This document shows, one piece after another, positions 26,105 through 34,313 of a DNA stretch of 64,000 bases. A model generated the notes under the pieces. The model was given only the letters and a program-made list of their open reading frames with translations, searched no databases and was not told where the DNA came from. How positions within the stretch are numbered: position 1 is the stretch's first letter; each line of letters opens with the position of its first letter. Made by a program: the position numbers and the translations under genes. The stretch lies in contig NZ_CP084580.1 in NCBI RefSeq assembly GCF_021869765.1, positions 1,550,001 to 1,614,000 on the forward strand, read 5' to 3'. This stretch comes from Chryseobacterium sp. MEBOG06 (lineage in GTDB: Bacteria > Bacteroidota > Bacteroidia > Flavobacteriales > Weeksellaceae).

Positions 26105-26295
26105 TAATTAATGTGCTAAAAACTATAATTTTTTCATTTCAATTTTGCTGAAAAGTTAACAGTTTCTTTAAAGTTCCATCAGGCTGAGTTTATATGGGAA
26201 GTCTACTTTTGCCCGAAATAAAAATCGGAATAACGATTTTTAAATCACTGATTTACAATTTGAAACTTAATCTACTATTAAAAAACTAAGCTATT
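26105..26295. other. Divergent intergenic region between rplS and the metallophosphoesterase gene
   Basis: No gene seen. It must hold the promoter of the plus-strand gene; I cannot point to a consensus -7 box. Confidence 0.3.
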
Positions 26296-29034
26296 ATGAA
26301 ACATTATTTCCTCTTTTTTTGTTTCGCGGCCCATATGGCTTTCGGACAGGTTTTGTTCCCTTATTTACAAAACCCGGCTCCGAATTCTATGATCGTGAAC
26401 TGGAAGACAGCTTCCAATAACGAAACAACCGTGATCTATGGAGATTCCCCAGCCAATCTGAACGTAACGGTAACAGGCACTACCAATATCTTCTCCGATA
26501 CAGGATACAACAACAACTATTATTACCACACGGCAAAGATTACCAATCTGCAGCCCAATACAAAATATTATTACAAGATAAAAACGGGAACCAGCGAGTC
26601 TGCCGTTTATAATTTCAGAACCCTTCCTTTGCCAGGGCAGGCCGCAACAGCAAATGGAAAGATCCGTTTTCTTATCATGGGAGACAACCAGATCAAAGCA
26701 GAGCCCAGATATGACAGTCTTACTCTGAATGCCTATAAAAAATTAAAAGAAAAATTCGGAGCCAGCTCAGATCCGTCAGATAATATTGCTCTTACCTTTA
26801 TGGTGGGAGATCAGGTAGATGTAGGAACATTAGACCATTATGAGAATGTTCACTTTAAAAAGAATATCAAGCTGTCACCATATCTGCCTATTCAAACCAC
26901 AGTAGGAAACCACGAGACCTATGGAACTTTAGGAATGAATTCCTATTATGCTCATTTTTATATTGATGAAATTAAATATAAGAATATAAGCTCCGGAAAT
27001 GAGAACTATTATGCTCAGCAGGCAGGTAATGTCCTTTTTATTAGTTTAAGTTCTGAACATACCGGATCAGCTCAGCAGACCTGGCTCCAACAGATATTAA
27101 CTGAAGCAAATAACGATCCTACAGTAGACTGGATTATTTCCCTGAGCCACAGACCTTATCAGGCTGAGCAGTATGTAGGAGATATTTCTACTTGGGTAAG
27201 AGAAAATGCAGTACCACTTCTGGTAACTTCAGAGAAATATTTAATGCACGTAGGTGCCCATCACCATCTCTATCACAGAGGGCAGCTGAAAAACAGCCCG
27301 GCTTACCAGATCATTTCGGGAGGAACTGCCTGGGATCAGTATTGGGGAATGTCGAACGAGCAGGATTTTGATGATGTTCAGAAAACACTGACAGACTGGA
27401 CCTATCAGATCGTAGAAGTAGATGTGCCAACGGGAAAAGTAGACATTGAATGCTATTCTATTGGTGGTGTATATAATAAGAAAAATAATGTACTGGTAGA
27501 TTCTTTTCACCGGTATAAAAATCAGCCCAAACCTGCAAAACCATCCATTACAAATACTTTCTCAGGGGCAACTACCTTACCTATTACCTTAAATGGTAGT
27601 GCATTTTCGTCTTCTAATGGTGAACTCTTAAATACAACACAATTCCTTATCAGTAAAACAGCCAATTTTTCTGTCATTGAAAAAGAGCTTTACCGTGACT
27701 TTGAAAACTGGTTCGGAAAAGAGGGAAACGGAACTCCGGATAAGACCAAAAATTTGAATGAAGGAGTAGATATCACAAAAGTTACTCTGGCACAGAATTC
27801 TATTCCAAACGGTATTTATTATGTAAAAACCCGCTACAGAGACAGAAACCTGGAGTGGAGTGACTGGAGTGATGTGAAACAGTTCGAAATTACCGGAAGC
27901 GTTGTTTCTAACCCTACATTTGCTTTAGATAAAGTAGAATATGCCCAAAATGAACCCATCACGGCTACCTTTACAGGAGGTCCTGGAAATCAGCAGGATT
28001 GGGTAGGGATCTATAAAAAAGGACAGACTCCGGCTTCGGCAACTTCTCAGGGATACCTATATACCACCGGGCAGACTGCAGGAACTGTTACTTTCAACAA
28101 TGGTTTGGCAAATAAAGGACAGTATTTTGCAGGATTTTTTGCTAACGGCGGATATACGGAAATTACAGCAAGAAAAAATTTCTACGTAGGACCTAAAGTT
28201 CAGTTACAGGCGACTGCAGATACTTATCCTGTAGGCGGAACTGTGGTTATTAACTTTACAGATGGCCCTAATTTGCAGAAAGACTGGATCGGAATTTATA
28301 AAATGGGGCAAACTCCGGGAACAACAAATTCTATTAAATGGAGCTATGTGACCACTTCAGCAGGAACCCTTAATTTTACAGGTCTTCCGAAAGGATATTA
28401 CTATGCTCAGTATTTACTGGAAGATGGTTATAACGGAGTGGGAGAGAAGGTTTTCTTTAAAGTAGGAGATATTGTTACAGATTTATGGATCAATAAACCG
28501 GTGTATACATTAGGTGAAAATATCACTGCTTCCTGGACGGATTCCCCGGGAATTATCAAAGACTGGCTGGGTATTTATCCTCAAAATATTCAGACACCTG
28601 ATGATAATTTTGTTTCTTATACTTATTTTGACGGAGTGACACAGGGAACGAAAACAATACAGGGAACAGCGGTACCAGCTGCACCTGGAAATTATTATAT
28701 GGTAATGTTTACCAACGATTCCTATACAGAAGTTTCAAACAGAGTACAGTTTCAGGTGGCTTCACCCACTTTAGGAACTGAAGAAACCAAAAGTACAGAG
28801 AAAAATGTAGTATTATACCCTAATCCAACCAAACCGGGTGAACCTACTTTCATTAAAAGTGACTATCCGATTGAGAAAATCGAATTGATTTCTGCATCAG
28901 GAGAGCTGCTTTATGTATCAAAAAATATTAATAACCAGCGTTTTTCTTTAGTAAATGAGAACCTTCCGAAAGGAGTCTATTTTGTAAAAGTACACGGGAG
29001 AAAACTTTTTACTTTAAAATTAATCATTCAATAA
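26296..29034 (+). CDS. Secreted metallophosphoesterase (purple acid phosphatase-like) with three Ig-like repeats and T9SS sorting domain
   Basis: 912 residues. Signal peptide (cut near AFGQ) and a fibronectin-III/PAP N-terminal domain (about 20-110). The calcineurin-type phosphoesterase domain (125-390) has GDN, VGDQVDVG, GNHE, SHRP and GAHHHLYH motifs for two metal ions. Three beta-sandwich repeats of 80-90 residues follow (about 540-830), each with a DW(V/I/L)GIY core, then a T9SS type A sorting domain (VVLYPNPTKPGEP ... GVYFVKVHG). Role: probably cell-surface phosphate release from organic phosphates. The repeats may bind substrate or cell wall. Alone in its unit, with a strong terminator. 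Confidence 0.87.
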   Translation: MKHYFLFFCFAAHMAFGQVLFPYLQNPAPNSMIVNWKTASNNETTVIYGDSPANLNVTVTGTTNIFSDTGYNNNYYYHTAKITNLQPNTKYYYKIKTGTSESAVYNFRTLPLPGQAATANGKIRFLIMGDNQIKAEPRYDSLTLNAYKKLKEKFGASSDPSDNIALTFMVGDQVDVGTLDHYENVHFKKNIKLSPYLPIQTTVGNHETYGTLGMNSYYAHFYIDEIKYKNISSGNENYYAQQAGNVLFISLSSEHTGSAQQTWLQQILTEANNDPTVDWIISLSHRPYQAEQYVGDISTWVRENAVPLLVTSEKYLMHVGAHHHLYHRGQLKNSPAYQIISGGTAWDQYWGMSNEQDFDDVQKTLTDWTYQIVEVDVPTGKVDIECYSIGGVYNKKNNVLVDSFHRYKNQPKPAKPSITNTFSGATTLPITLNGSAFSSSNGELLNTTQFLISKTANFSVIEKELYRDFENWFGKEGNGTPDKTKNLNEGVDITKVTLAQNSIPNGIYYVKTRYRDRNLEWSDWSDVKQFEITGSVVSNPTFALDKVEYAQNEPITATFTGGPGNQQDWVGIYKKGQTPASATSQGYLYTTGQTAGTVTFNNGLANKGQYFAGFFANGGYTEITARKNFYVGPKVQLQATADTYPVGGTVVINFTDGPNLQKDWIGIYKMGQTPGTTNSIKWSYVTTSAGTLNFTGLPKGYYYAQYLLEDGYNGVGEKVFFKVGDIVTDLWINKPVYTLGENITASWTDSPGIIKDWLGIYPQNIQTPDDNFVSYTYFDGVTQGTKTIQGTAVPAAPGNYYMVMFTNDSYTEVSNRVQFQVASPTLGTEETKSTEKNVVLYPNPTKPGEPTFIKSDYPIEKIELISASGELLYVSKNINNQRFSLVNENLPKGVYFVKVHGRKLFTLKLIIQ

Positions 29035-29100
29035 GATAATATAAAGGAAAGCCCTGAATAAAAAGGAATAAACATATATCTTTATATAATTCAGTTAATA

Positions 29101-29134
29101 AAGAATCGGGAAAAATGAAATTTTTCCCGATTCT
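29101..29134. terminator. Bidirectional terminator
   Basis: AAGAATCGGGAAAAAT / ATTTTTCCCGATTCTT, a near-perfect 16-bp stem between convergent genes. Confidence 0.85.
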
Positions 29135-29138
29135 TATT

Positions 29139-29516
29139 TCAGTCATCCGTAGATTTAAGCGCCCAGACAATCAGGGGAGCCTGCATAAAAAGCCTGGCAC
29201 ATCTCCTGTTATCCGTATTCAGACCAAAAGAATCTCTTCTGTTTTTATATTGGGCAATATTACCTGGTAGAACGGCGGCGAAAAAGCCAGCCACAATTTT
29301 TCCCATTGTTTTTCTGTACTTTTTAGGCGTTGCTATTACCATGGTTCCTAATACTATTTCAGTAATTCCGGAATAGACAACTGTATCATCTTTTTTCAAA
29401 GGAACCCAGTCCGGAACCTGAGCCTGAAACTCCTTTCTGGCAAAAGTTAAATGGCCTATCCCTGCTGTGATAAGAAATGTACCAAGGGCAATTCTTGAAA
29501 TGTCTTTTGTTTCCAT
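29139..29516 (-). CDS. DoxX-like small membrane protein
   Basis: 125 residues with three or four membrane helices (about 8-24, 45-62, 70-88 and 105-120). IALGTFLITAGIGHLTFARK is typical of the DoxX/DoxD-like family, inner-membrane proteins sometimes linked to redox or sulfur chemistry. No partner gene here indicates a function. It shares a bidirectional terminator with the phosphoesterase gene and diverges from scoA. Confidence 0.7.
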   Translation of the reverse strand: METKDISRIALGTFLITAGIGHLTFARKEFQAQVPDWVPLKKDDTVVYSGITEIVLGTMVIATPKKYRKTMGKIVAGFFAAVLPGNIAQYKNRRDSFGLNTDNRRCARLFMQAPLIVWALKSTDD

Positions 29517-29656
29517 ATTATTTACTTTAAAGGTGATAGTATTATTTAACCAAAATTCAGACCAGATAAAAAACGCTTTTAAATATCAGGTTAATCAAAA
29601 TACCATAGATATGATAAAATTTATTAAATTTAGCCAACAGAAAAATCTAATATTTC

Positions 29657-30358
29657 ATGATAGATAAAAGAGTAAAAAATGCAAAGGAAGCCATCGACGG
29701 AATCAAGGATGGAATGACACTGATGCTTGGTGGATTTGGACTTTGCGGGATCCCTGAAAACTCAATTAATGCTTTGGTAGAAAGTGATGTGAAAGATCTG
29801 ACATGTATTTCAAACAATGCAGGAGTAGACGATTTCGGATTAGGATTACTGCTTCATAAAAGACAGATTAAGAAAATGATCTCTTCTTATGTAGGTGAAA
29901 ATGCAGAATTCGAAAGACAGATGCTTTCAGGAGAACTGGATGTGGAACTTACACCGCAAGGTACTTTAGCTGAAAAATGCAGAGCTGCTCAGGCAGGAAT
30001 CCCGGCATTCTATACACCGGCAGGCTATGGAACCGAAATAGCAGAAGGAAAAGAAGTTAAAGATTTCAAAGGGAAACCACATATTCTGGAGAATGCTTAC
30101 GAAGCAGACTTTTCTATCGTAAAAGCATGGAAAGGAGATCATGCCGGAAACCTTATTTTTAAAGGATCAGCAAGAAATTTCAATCATCCCATGGCAGGTG
30201 CTGCTACCATTACCATTGCTGAAGTAGAAGAATTGGTAGAACCTGGACAATTGGACCCGAATGAGATTCATATTCCGGGAATTATGATCCAGAGAATTTT
30301 TCAGGGAGAAAAATTTGAAAAGAGAATAGAGCAAAGAACCGTTAGAACTAAAGAATAA
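29657..30358 (+). CDS. scoA: 3-oxoacid CoA-transferase subunit A
   Basis: 233 residues, full length for the alpha subunit of succinyl-CoA:3-ketoacid CoA transferase ([10 protein letters not shown] near the start, [44 protein letters not shown]). With subunit B it moves CoA from succinyl-CoA to acetoacetate in ketone-body and branched-chain or aromatic catabolism. Subunit B lies 2 kb downstream on the same strand, separated by an opposite-strand ABC transporter gene. The pair is therefore not co-transcribed in the usual way: a strong terminator follows scoA. Confidence 0.93.
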   Translation: MIDKRVKNAKEAIDGIKDGMTLMLGGFGLCGIPENSINALVESDVKDLTCISNNAGVDDFGLGLLLHKRQIKKMISSYVGENAEFERQMLSGELDVELTPQGTLAEKCRAAQAGIPAFYTPAGYGTEIAEGKEVKDFKGKPHILENAYEADFSIVKAWKGDHAGNLIFKGSARNFNHPMAGAATITIAEVEELVEPGQLDPNEIHIPGIMIQRIFQGEKFEKRIEQRTVRTKE

Positions 30359-30389
30359 GCTTCTTAAAAGACAGTTGACAATAAAAAAA

Positions 30390-30420
30390 AGCGCTGAAAA
30401 TAAATTCAGCGCTTTTTTTA
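30390..30420. terminator. Bidirectional terminator between scoA and the ABC exporter gene
   Basis: AGCGCTGAA / TTCAGCGCT stem, A-run before and seven T after. The T-run reaches the stop of the convergent ABC gene. Confidence 0.85.
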
Positions 30421-32220
30421 TGCTTCAGGAGTAAGTGTTTTTCTTTCCCCGATTTGCTGGCGCCACATGGCGTAATAGAGTCCTTTTTCGGCAATCAGGT
30501 TATTGTGAGAACCTGTTTCTACCACTTGTCCGCGTTCAAGCACATAGATTTTGTCCGCATGCATGATCGTACTTAGACGGTGGGCAATGAGTACCGTAAT
30601 TTGTTCTTTTTCTTTTGAAATATCTTTTATCGTAGAAGTTATTTCCTCTTCCGTAATACTGTCCAGTGCTGAAGTCGCTTCATCAAAAATCAGCAAATGA
30701 GGTTTTCTTAAAAGAGCACGTGCGATAGCAATTCTTTGCTTTTCACCGCCACTCAGTTTCAGGCCGCCTTCTCCGATCACGGTTTCTATCCCTTTTTCAG
30801 CTCTTTCCAGCAGTGCAGTACAGCTCGATTTTTGCAGAGCAACAGCCAATTCCTGTTCGGTAGCCTTAGGGTTTACAAAAAGAAGATTTTCTTTAATTGT
30901 TCCTGCAAACAGCTGAGTATCCTGAGTTACAAAACCAATCTGATTTCTCAGTTCATCAAAATCAAACTCTTTACCATTAATTGAATTATATAAAATATCT
31001 CCTTCCTGAGGTCTGTAAAGTCCTACCAGTAATTTTACCAGCGTACTTTTTCCGGAACCGCTGGGTCCTACAAAGGCGATAGTTTCCCCATTTTTAAGAT
31101 CAAAAGAAATGTTATTTAATGCTTTATATTGAGCAGACTGATGTTTGAAAGAAACATTTTTAAATTCTAATTCTTCAATAGCACCAATCTGTTTGGGATG
31201 TAGAGGTTTTTCTTCCACTTCTTTTTTCATTAACCGGTCGAAGTTTTGAAGAGAAGCTTCAGCTTCACGGTAAGAAATAATGATGTTTCCGATTTCCTGC
31301 ATCGGCCCGAAAATGAAGAAACCATAAAACATAAGAGACAGATACTGCCCCGGAGTAACAATGCTTTTAAAAATTAAAAATAAAAGAGTCAGGGTGATCA
31401 TCTGCTGAAGAAAATTAACCATTGTCCCCTGAATAAAACTTAAAGAACGGATACTTTTAACCTTTCTGAGCTCAAGTCCGAGAATCTTGTAGGTATTATT
31501 ATTTAAACGGAGAACTTCCTGATTGGTTAATCCTAAACTTTTAACAATTTCTATATTTCTTAAACTTTCTGTGGTGCTTCCGGCCAGAGCAGTTGTTTCT
31601 GAAACAATATTTTTCTGAATCACTTTTATTCTTTTACTCAATAAATTCGTGATAAAGGCAATCAGGAAAATTCCACAGATATATACCGGCATAATAGACC
31701 AATGAAGGCGGATGGCATATACAGAAACGAAAATAATGCTTACTAAAATTCCAAAGAAAATATTGATAAAATTGGTAATGAATTTTACAGAATCCTCTCT
31801 TACTTTCGTTAATATAGACAAGGTTTCACCACTTCTCTGATCCTCAAACTCCTGAAATGGCAGTGCCATTGAATGACGCAGCCCGTCTGTGAATATTTTA
31901 GCACCAAACTTCTGGGTAATAACACTTACCACATAATCCTGAAAAGCCTTGGCAATTCTGCTTACCATTGCCGTTCCGATAAGTAGTCCCAAAAAATAAA
32001 ACGCACCGTGGTAAATAGAAGTCCCGTATAAATATTCATCCAGATTTCTGGGTAAAAGTTTTTCCTTATCAAAAAAATTAGGATGAGTTACCAATTGATC
32101 AAGAATATTTCCTGTAATGGCTGGGGCAAATAAAGAAAAAACCTGATTTACAGTAGCAAGAAACAAGGAAATGGCAATCAGCCATTGGTAAGGTTTAAGA
32201 TATTTTAAGAGTATTTTCAT
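30418..32220 (-). CDS. ABC exporter (MsbA/MDR type half-transporter)
   Basis: 600 residues: an N-terminal six-helix ABC transmembrane domain (about 15-310) fused to an ATPase domain with Walker A GPSGSGKST (385-393), Q-loop (FVTQDTQ), signature LSGGE and Walker B LLIFDEATSALD followed by the H-loop AHRLST. Such half-transporters act as dimers exporting lipids or drugs. The substrate is not predictable. It is inserted, in opposite orientation, between scoA and scoB. Confidence 0.9.
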   Translation of the reverse strand: MKILLKYLKPYQWLIAISLFLATVNQVFSLFAPAITGNILDQLVTHPNFFDKEKLLPRNLDEYLYGTSIYHGAFYFLGLLIGTAMVSRIAKAFQDYVVSVITQKFGAKIFTDGLRHSMALPFQEFEDQRSGETLSILTKVREDSVKFITNFINIFFGILVSIIFVSVYAIRLHWSIMPVYICGIFLIAFITNLLSKRIKVIQKNIVSETTALAGSTTESLRNIEIVKSLGLTNQEVLRLNNNTYKILGLELRKVKSIRSLSFIQGTMVNFLQQMITLTLLFLIFKSIVTPGQYLSLMFYGFFIFGPMQEIGNIIISYREAEASLQNFDRLMKKEVEEKPLHPKQIGAIEELEFKNVSFKHQSAQYKALNNISFDLKNGETIAFVGPSGSGKSTLVKLLVGLYRPQEGDILYNSINGKEFDFDELRNQIGFVTQDTQLFAGTIKENLLFVNPKATEQELAVALQKSSCTALLERAEKGIETVIGEGGLKLSGGEKQRIAIARALLRKPHLLIFDEATSALDSITEEEITSTIKDISKEKEQITVLIAHRLSTIMHADKIYVLERGQVVETGSHNNLIAEKGLYYAMWRQQIGERKTLTPEA

Positions 32221-32341
32221 TCTAATAAATAATGTTGCAAAATTACAGATATTATTTTAACTAACAGTGTTAATTGTTAAGTGGGAATAAAGCCTTTTGT
32301 ATTCAAGTGAAAATAATTAAATTGCACTCTAAGTTTTTATT

Positions 32342-32995
32342 ATGCTTACAAAAGAACAAATTGCCAAAAGAATTTCAAAAGAACTGAAAGATCGTTATTA
32401 TGTAAACCTGGGAATCGGAATTCCTACTTTAGTTGCCAACTACGTTCCGGATGGGATTTCCGTAGAATTCCAGAGTGAGAACGGAGTTTTGGGAATGGGG
32501 CCTTTCCCTTTCGAAGGTGAAGAAGATGCTGATATCATCAATGCCGGAAAACAAACAATTACTATTTTAGAAGGAGGCTCATTCTTCGATTCTGCTTTCA
32601 GTTTCGGGATGATCCGCGGTCAGAAAGTAGACCTTACCATTCTTGGAGCAATGGAAGTTTCAGAAAACGGAGATATTGCCAACTGGAAAATCCCCGGAAA
32701 AATGGTGAAAGGAATGGGTGGTGCCATGGATTTGGTAGCTTCTGCTGAAAATATCATTGTTGCTATGATGCACGTGAATAAAGCCGGAGAAAGCAAAATC
32801 CTGAAAAAATGTACACTTCCTCTAACAGGAGTAAACTGTGTGAAAAAAGTTGTAACTGAATTAGCGGTACTGGATGTTACTCCAAATGGATTTAAACTGG
32901 TAGAAAGAGCACCAGGCGTTTCAGTAGAAGACATTATCAAAGCTACAGAAGCAGAACTTATTATTGAAGGAGAAATTCCTGAAATGCAATTCTAA
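32342..32995 (+). CDS. scoB: 3-oxoacid CoA-transferase subunit B
   Basis: 217 residues, full length. The N-terminal VNLGIGIPTLVANY segment and the catalytic glutamate in SENGVLGMGP (Glu46) are intact, with the GGAMDLV motif later. Partner of scoA at 29657. A plausible promoter lies upstream, TTTG (32296-32299) and TAAATTG (32318-32324), one base short of consensus. That would let it be transcribed without scoA. It ends at a strong terminator. Confidence 0.93.
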   Translation: MLTKEQIAKRISKELKDRYYVNLGIGIPTLVANYVPDGISVEFQSENGVLGMGPFPFEGEEDADIINAGKQTITILEGGSFFDSAFSFGMIRGQKVDLTILGAMEVSENGDIANWKIPGKMVKGMGGAMDLVASAENIIVAMMHVNKAGESKILKKCTLPLTGVNCVKKVVTELAVLDVTPNGFKLVERAPGVSVEDIIKATEAELIIEGEIPEMQF

Positions 32996-33011
32996 TCAGA
33001 CTATAATAAAT

Positions 33012-33048
33012 AAAATATCCGGCCTCACAAAGTGAGGCCGGATATTTT
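33012..33048 (+). terminator. scoB terminator
   Basis: AAAATATCCGGCCTCAC / GTGAGGCCGGATATTTT, a perfect 17-bp stem with a 3-nt loop, followed by ATAT rather than a T-run. Confidence 0.8.
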
Positions 33049-33240
33049 ATATGACATAGGAAATGGGAGCGTTAAGAAAATTCTCCTGTCCGAAGCGCGA
33101 GACCAGCTTAGAACAGATTAACCCATACAGAATTCGCGCAAGTTTAGAATTTTTAGGGAACAGAATTTAATTTTAGCGGAGAGGTCCAGATCTTGAATTT
33201 TTGTTTCTTTTGTTTCAAGACAAAAGAATTTAAAACAAAA
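33049..33240. other. Non-coding stretch between two terminators, possible dispersed intergenic repeat
   Basis: About 190 bases with locally higher GC than neighbouring spacers (around GAAGCGCGAGACCAGCTTAG). No open frame of useful length on either strand: the minus strand has scattered stops. Its composition differs from the AT-rich spacers nearby and suggests a degenerate copy of an intergenic element. Confidence 0.35.
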
Positions 33241-33241
33241 A

Positions 33242-33274
33242 AAGGAACTGTTTCATCAATGAAACAGCTCCTTT
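33242..33274. terminator. Terminator of the DUF4197 gene
   Basis: AAGGAACTGTTTCAT / ATGAAACAGCTCCTTT stem (one mismatch) with a very short loop, A-run on the left for the minus-strand transcript. Confidence 0.7.
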
Positions 33275-33318
33275 TATACTTTAACGGTTAGTATGTCATC
33301 TAACTTCTAACGTTTTAT

Positions 33319-34137
33319 TTATTTCCTATCCTGAGCTCCAAAAACCTTCTGTAAAATACTTGTCGTTCTCATCGCAGGTGTATTTCTGATTCCGCTCTCT
33401 TTGTCTGCTACCATTTTGAAAACCCCATTGATGGTCTCCGTTGTAACATATTCATTCAGATCTGTGGTAACAGATTGTCCTGTAAAAGTATTGTATTTTG
33501 AGATCAGGTTCTTCCATACCGTGTCAGCACCTACTTTTCCTAAAGAAGCCTTTACTTTAGGCTGAAAAGCATTAAACAGCTGAGTCTGGGTTTTCCCCTG
33601 AAGATAGCTGGTTGCAGCATTATCATTTCCCAGCAGGATATTTTTAGCATCAGTAATCGTCATAGAAGTAATAGCGCTTGTAAAAATAGGGGCAGCTTGT
33701 GTTACTGCATCTTCAGCGGCTCTGTTCAAAAGCTTTACCCCTTCATCAGCAAGACTTCCCATGCCGATAGAACGTAAGGTGGTATCAATTTTTCTTAGTT
33801 TTTCAGGCATTAAGATTTTTACCGCCTCATTTTTAAAAAAGCCATCCGTTACGGCCAGTTTCTTTACACCATCTGTTACTCCAATATTTAAAGCTTCCTT
33901 CAATCCGGATGAAATCTGTGTTGAGGTAAGACTTCCAAGGTTTATAGGAGAACCTGTAGAATGGGCGGACGGAGTAGTGGCTGTTGCAGATGCTGTATTA
34001 CCCGTTGTTTTTGCCGGAGTATTAAGATCTACACCAGTTTTGTCTTTAACCGTAGATTTTATCATATCTAAAAGCTGTGCCTGGGTAGACATTGAGAATA
34101 ACAAACCGGCTGCCACAAAAATGTTTTTTTTCATCAT
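33319..34137 (-). CDS. Exported DUF4197 protein
   Basis: 272 residues. Signal peptide (cut near TQAQ), a low-complexity Ala/Thr/Ser linker (about 40-65), then a DUF4197 domain of helices (SSGLKEALNIGVTDGVKKLA; KIDTTLRSIGMGSLADEGVK). The family is exported and of unknown function. Two possible ATG codons are adjacent at the start. It is convergent with scoB and separated from it by two hairpins. Confidence 0.8.
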   Translation of the reverse strand: MMKKNIFVAAGLLFSMSTQAQLLDMIKSTVKDKTGVDLNTPAKTTGNTASATATTPSAHSTGSPINLGSLTSTQISSGLKEALNIGVTDGVKKLAVTDGFFKNEAVKILMPEKLRKIDTTLRSIGMGSLADEGVKLLNRAAEDAVTQAAPIFTSAITSMTITDAKNILLGNDNAATSYLQGKTQTQLFNAFQPKVKASLGKVGADTVWKNLISKYNTFTGQSVTTDLNEYVTTETINGVFKMVADKESGIRNTPAMRTTSILQKVFGAQDRK

Positions 34138-34313
34138 ATTTTTTTACAAATTTAAACGTTTTATTTTTTTAAGTCATCTATACTTATCAAAAAATAAACC
34201 ATATAATTTAATACAGTGTAAAAAAATTAAAAGCTTTTGTGACTTTAATGATTAAAAACTTATAAAGAGTTTTAGAAAATAATTATCTTAGCTAAAACCT
34301 TTAACTGCATCCA

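Noticed and set aside
29467-29667. 66-codon ORF upstream of scoA
   Set aside because: It overlaps the divergent DoxX-like gene and the scoA start, has no domain, and is a chance frame in the promoter region.
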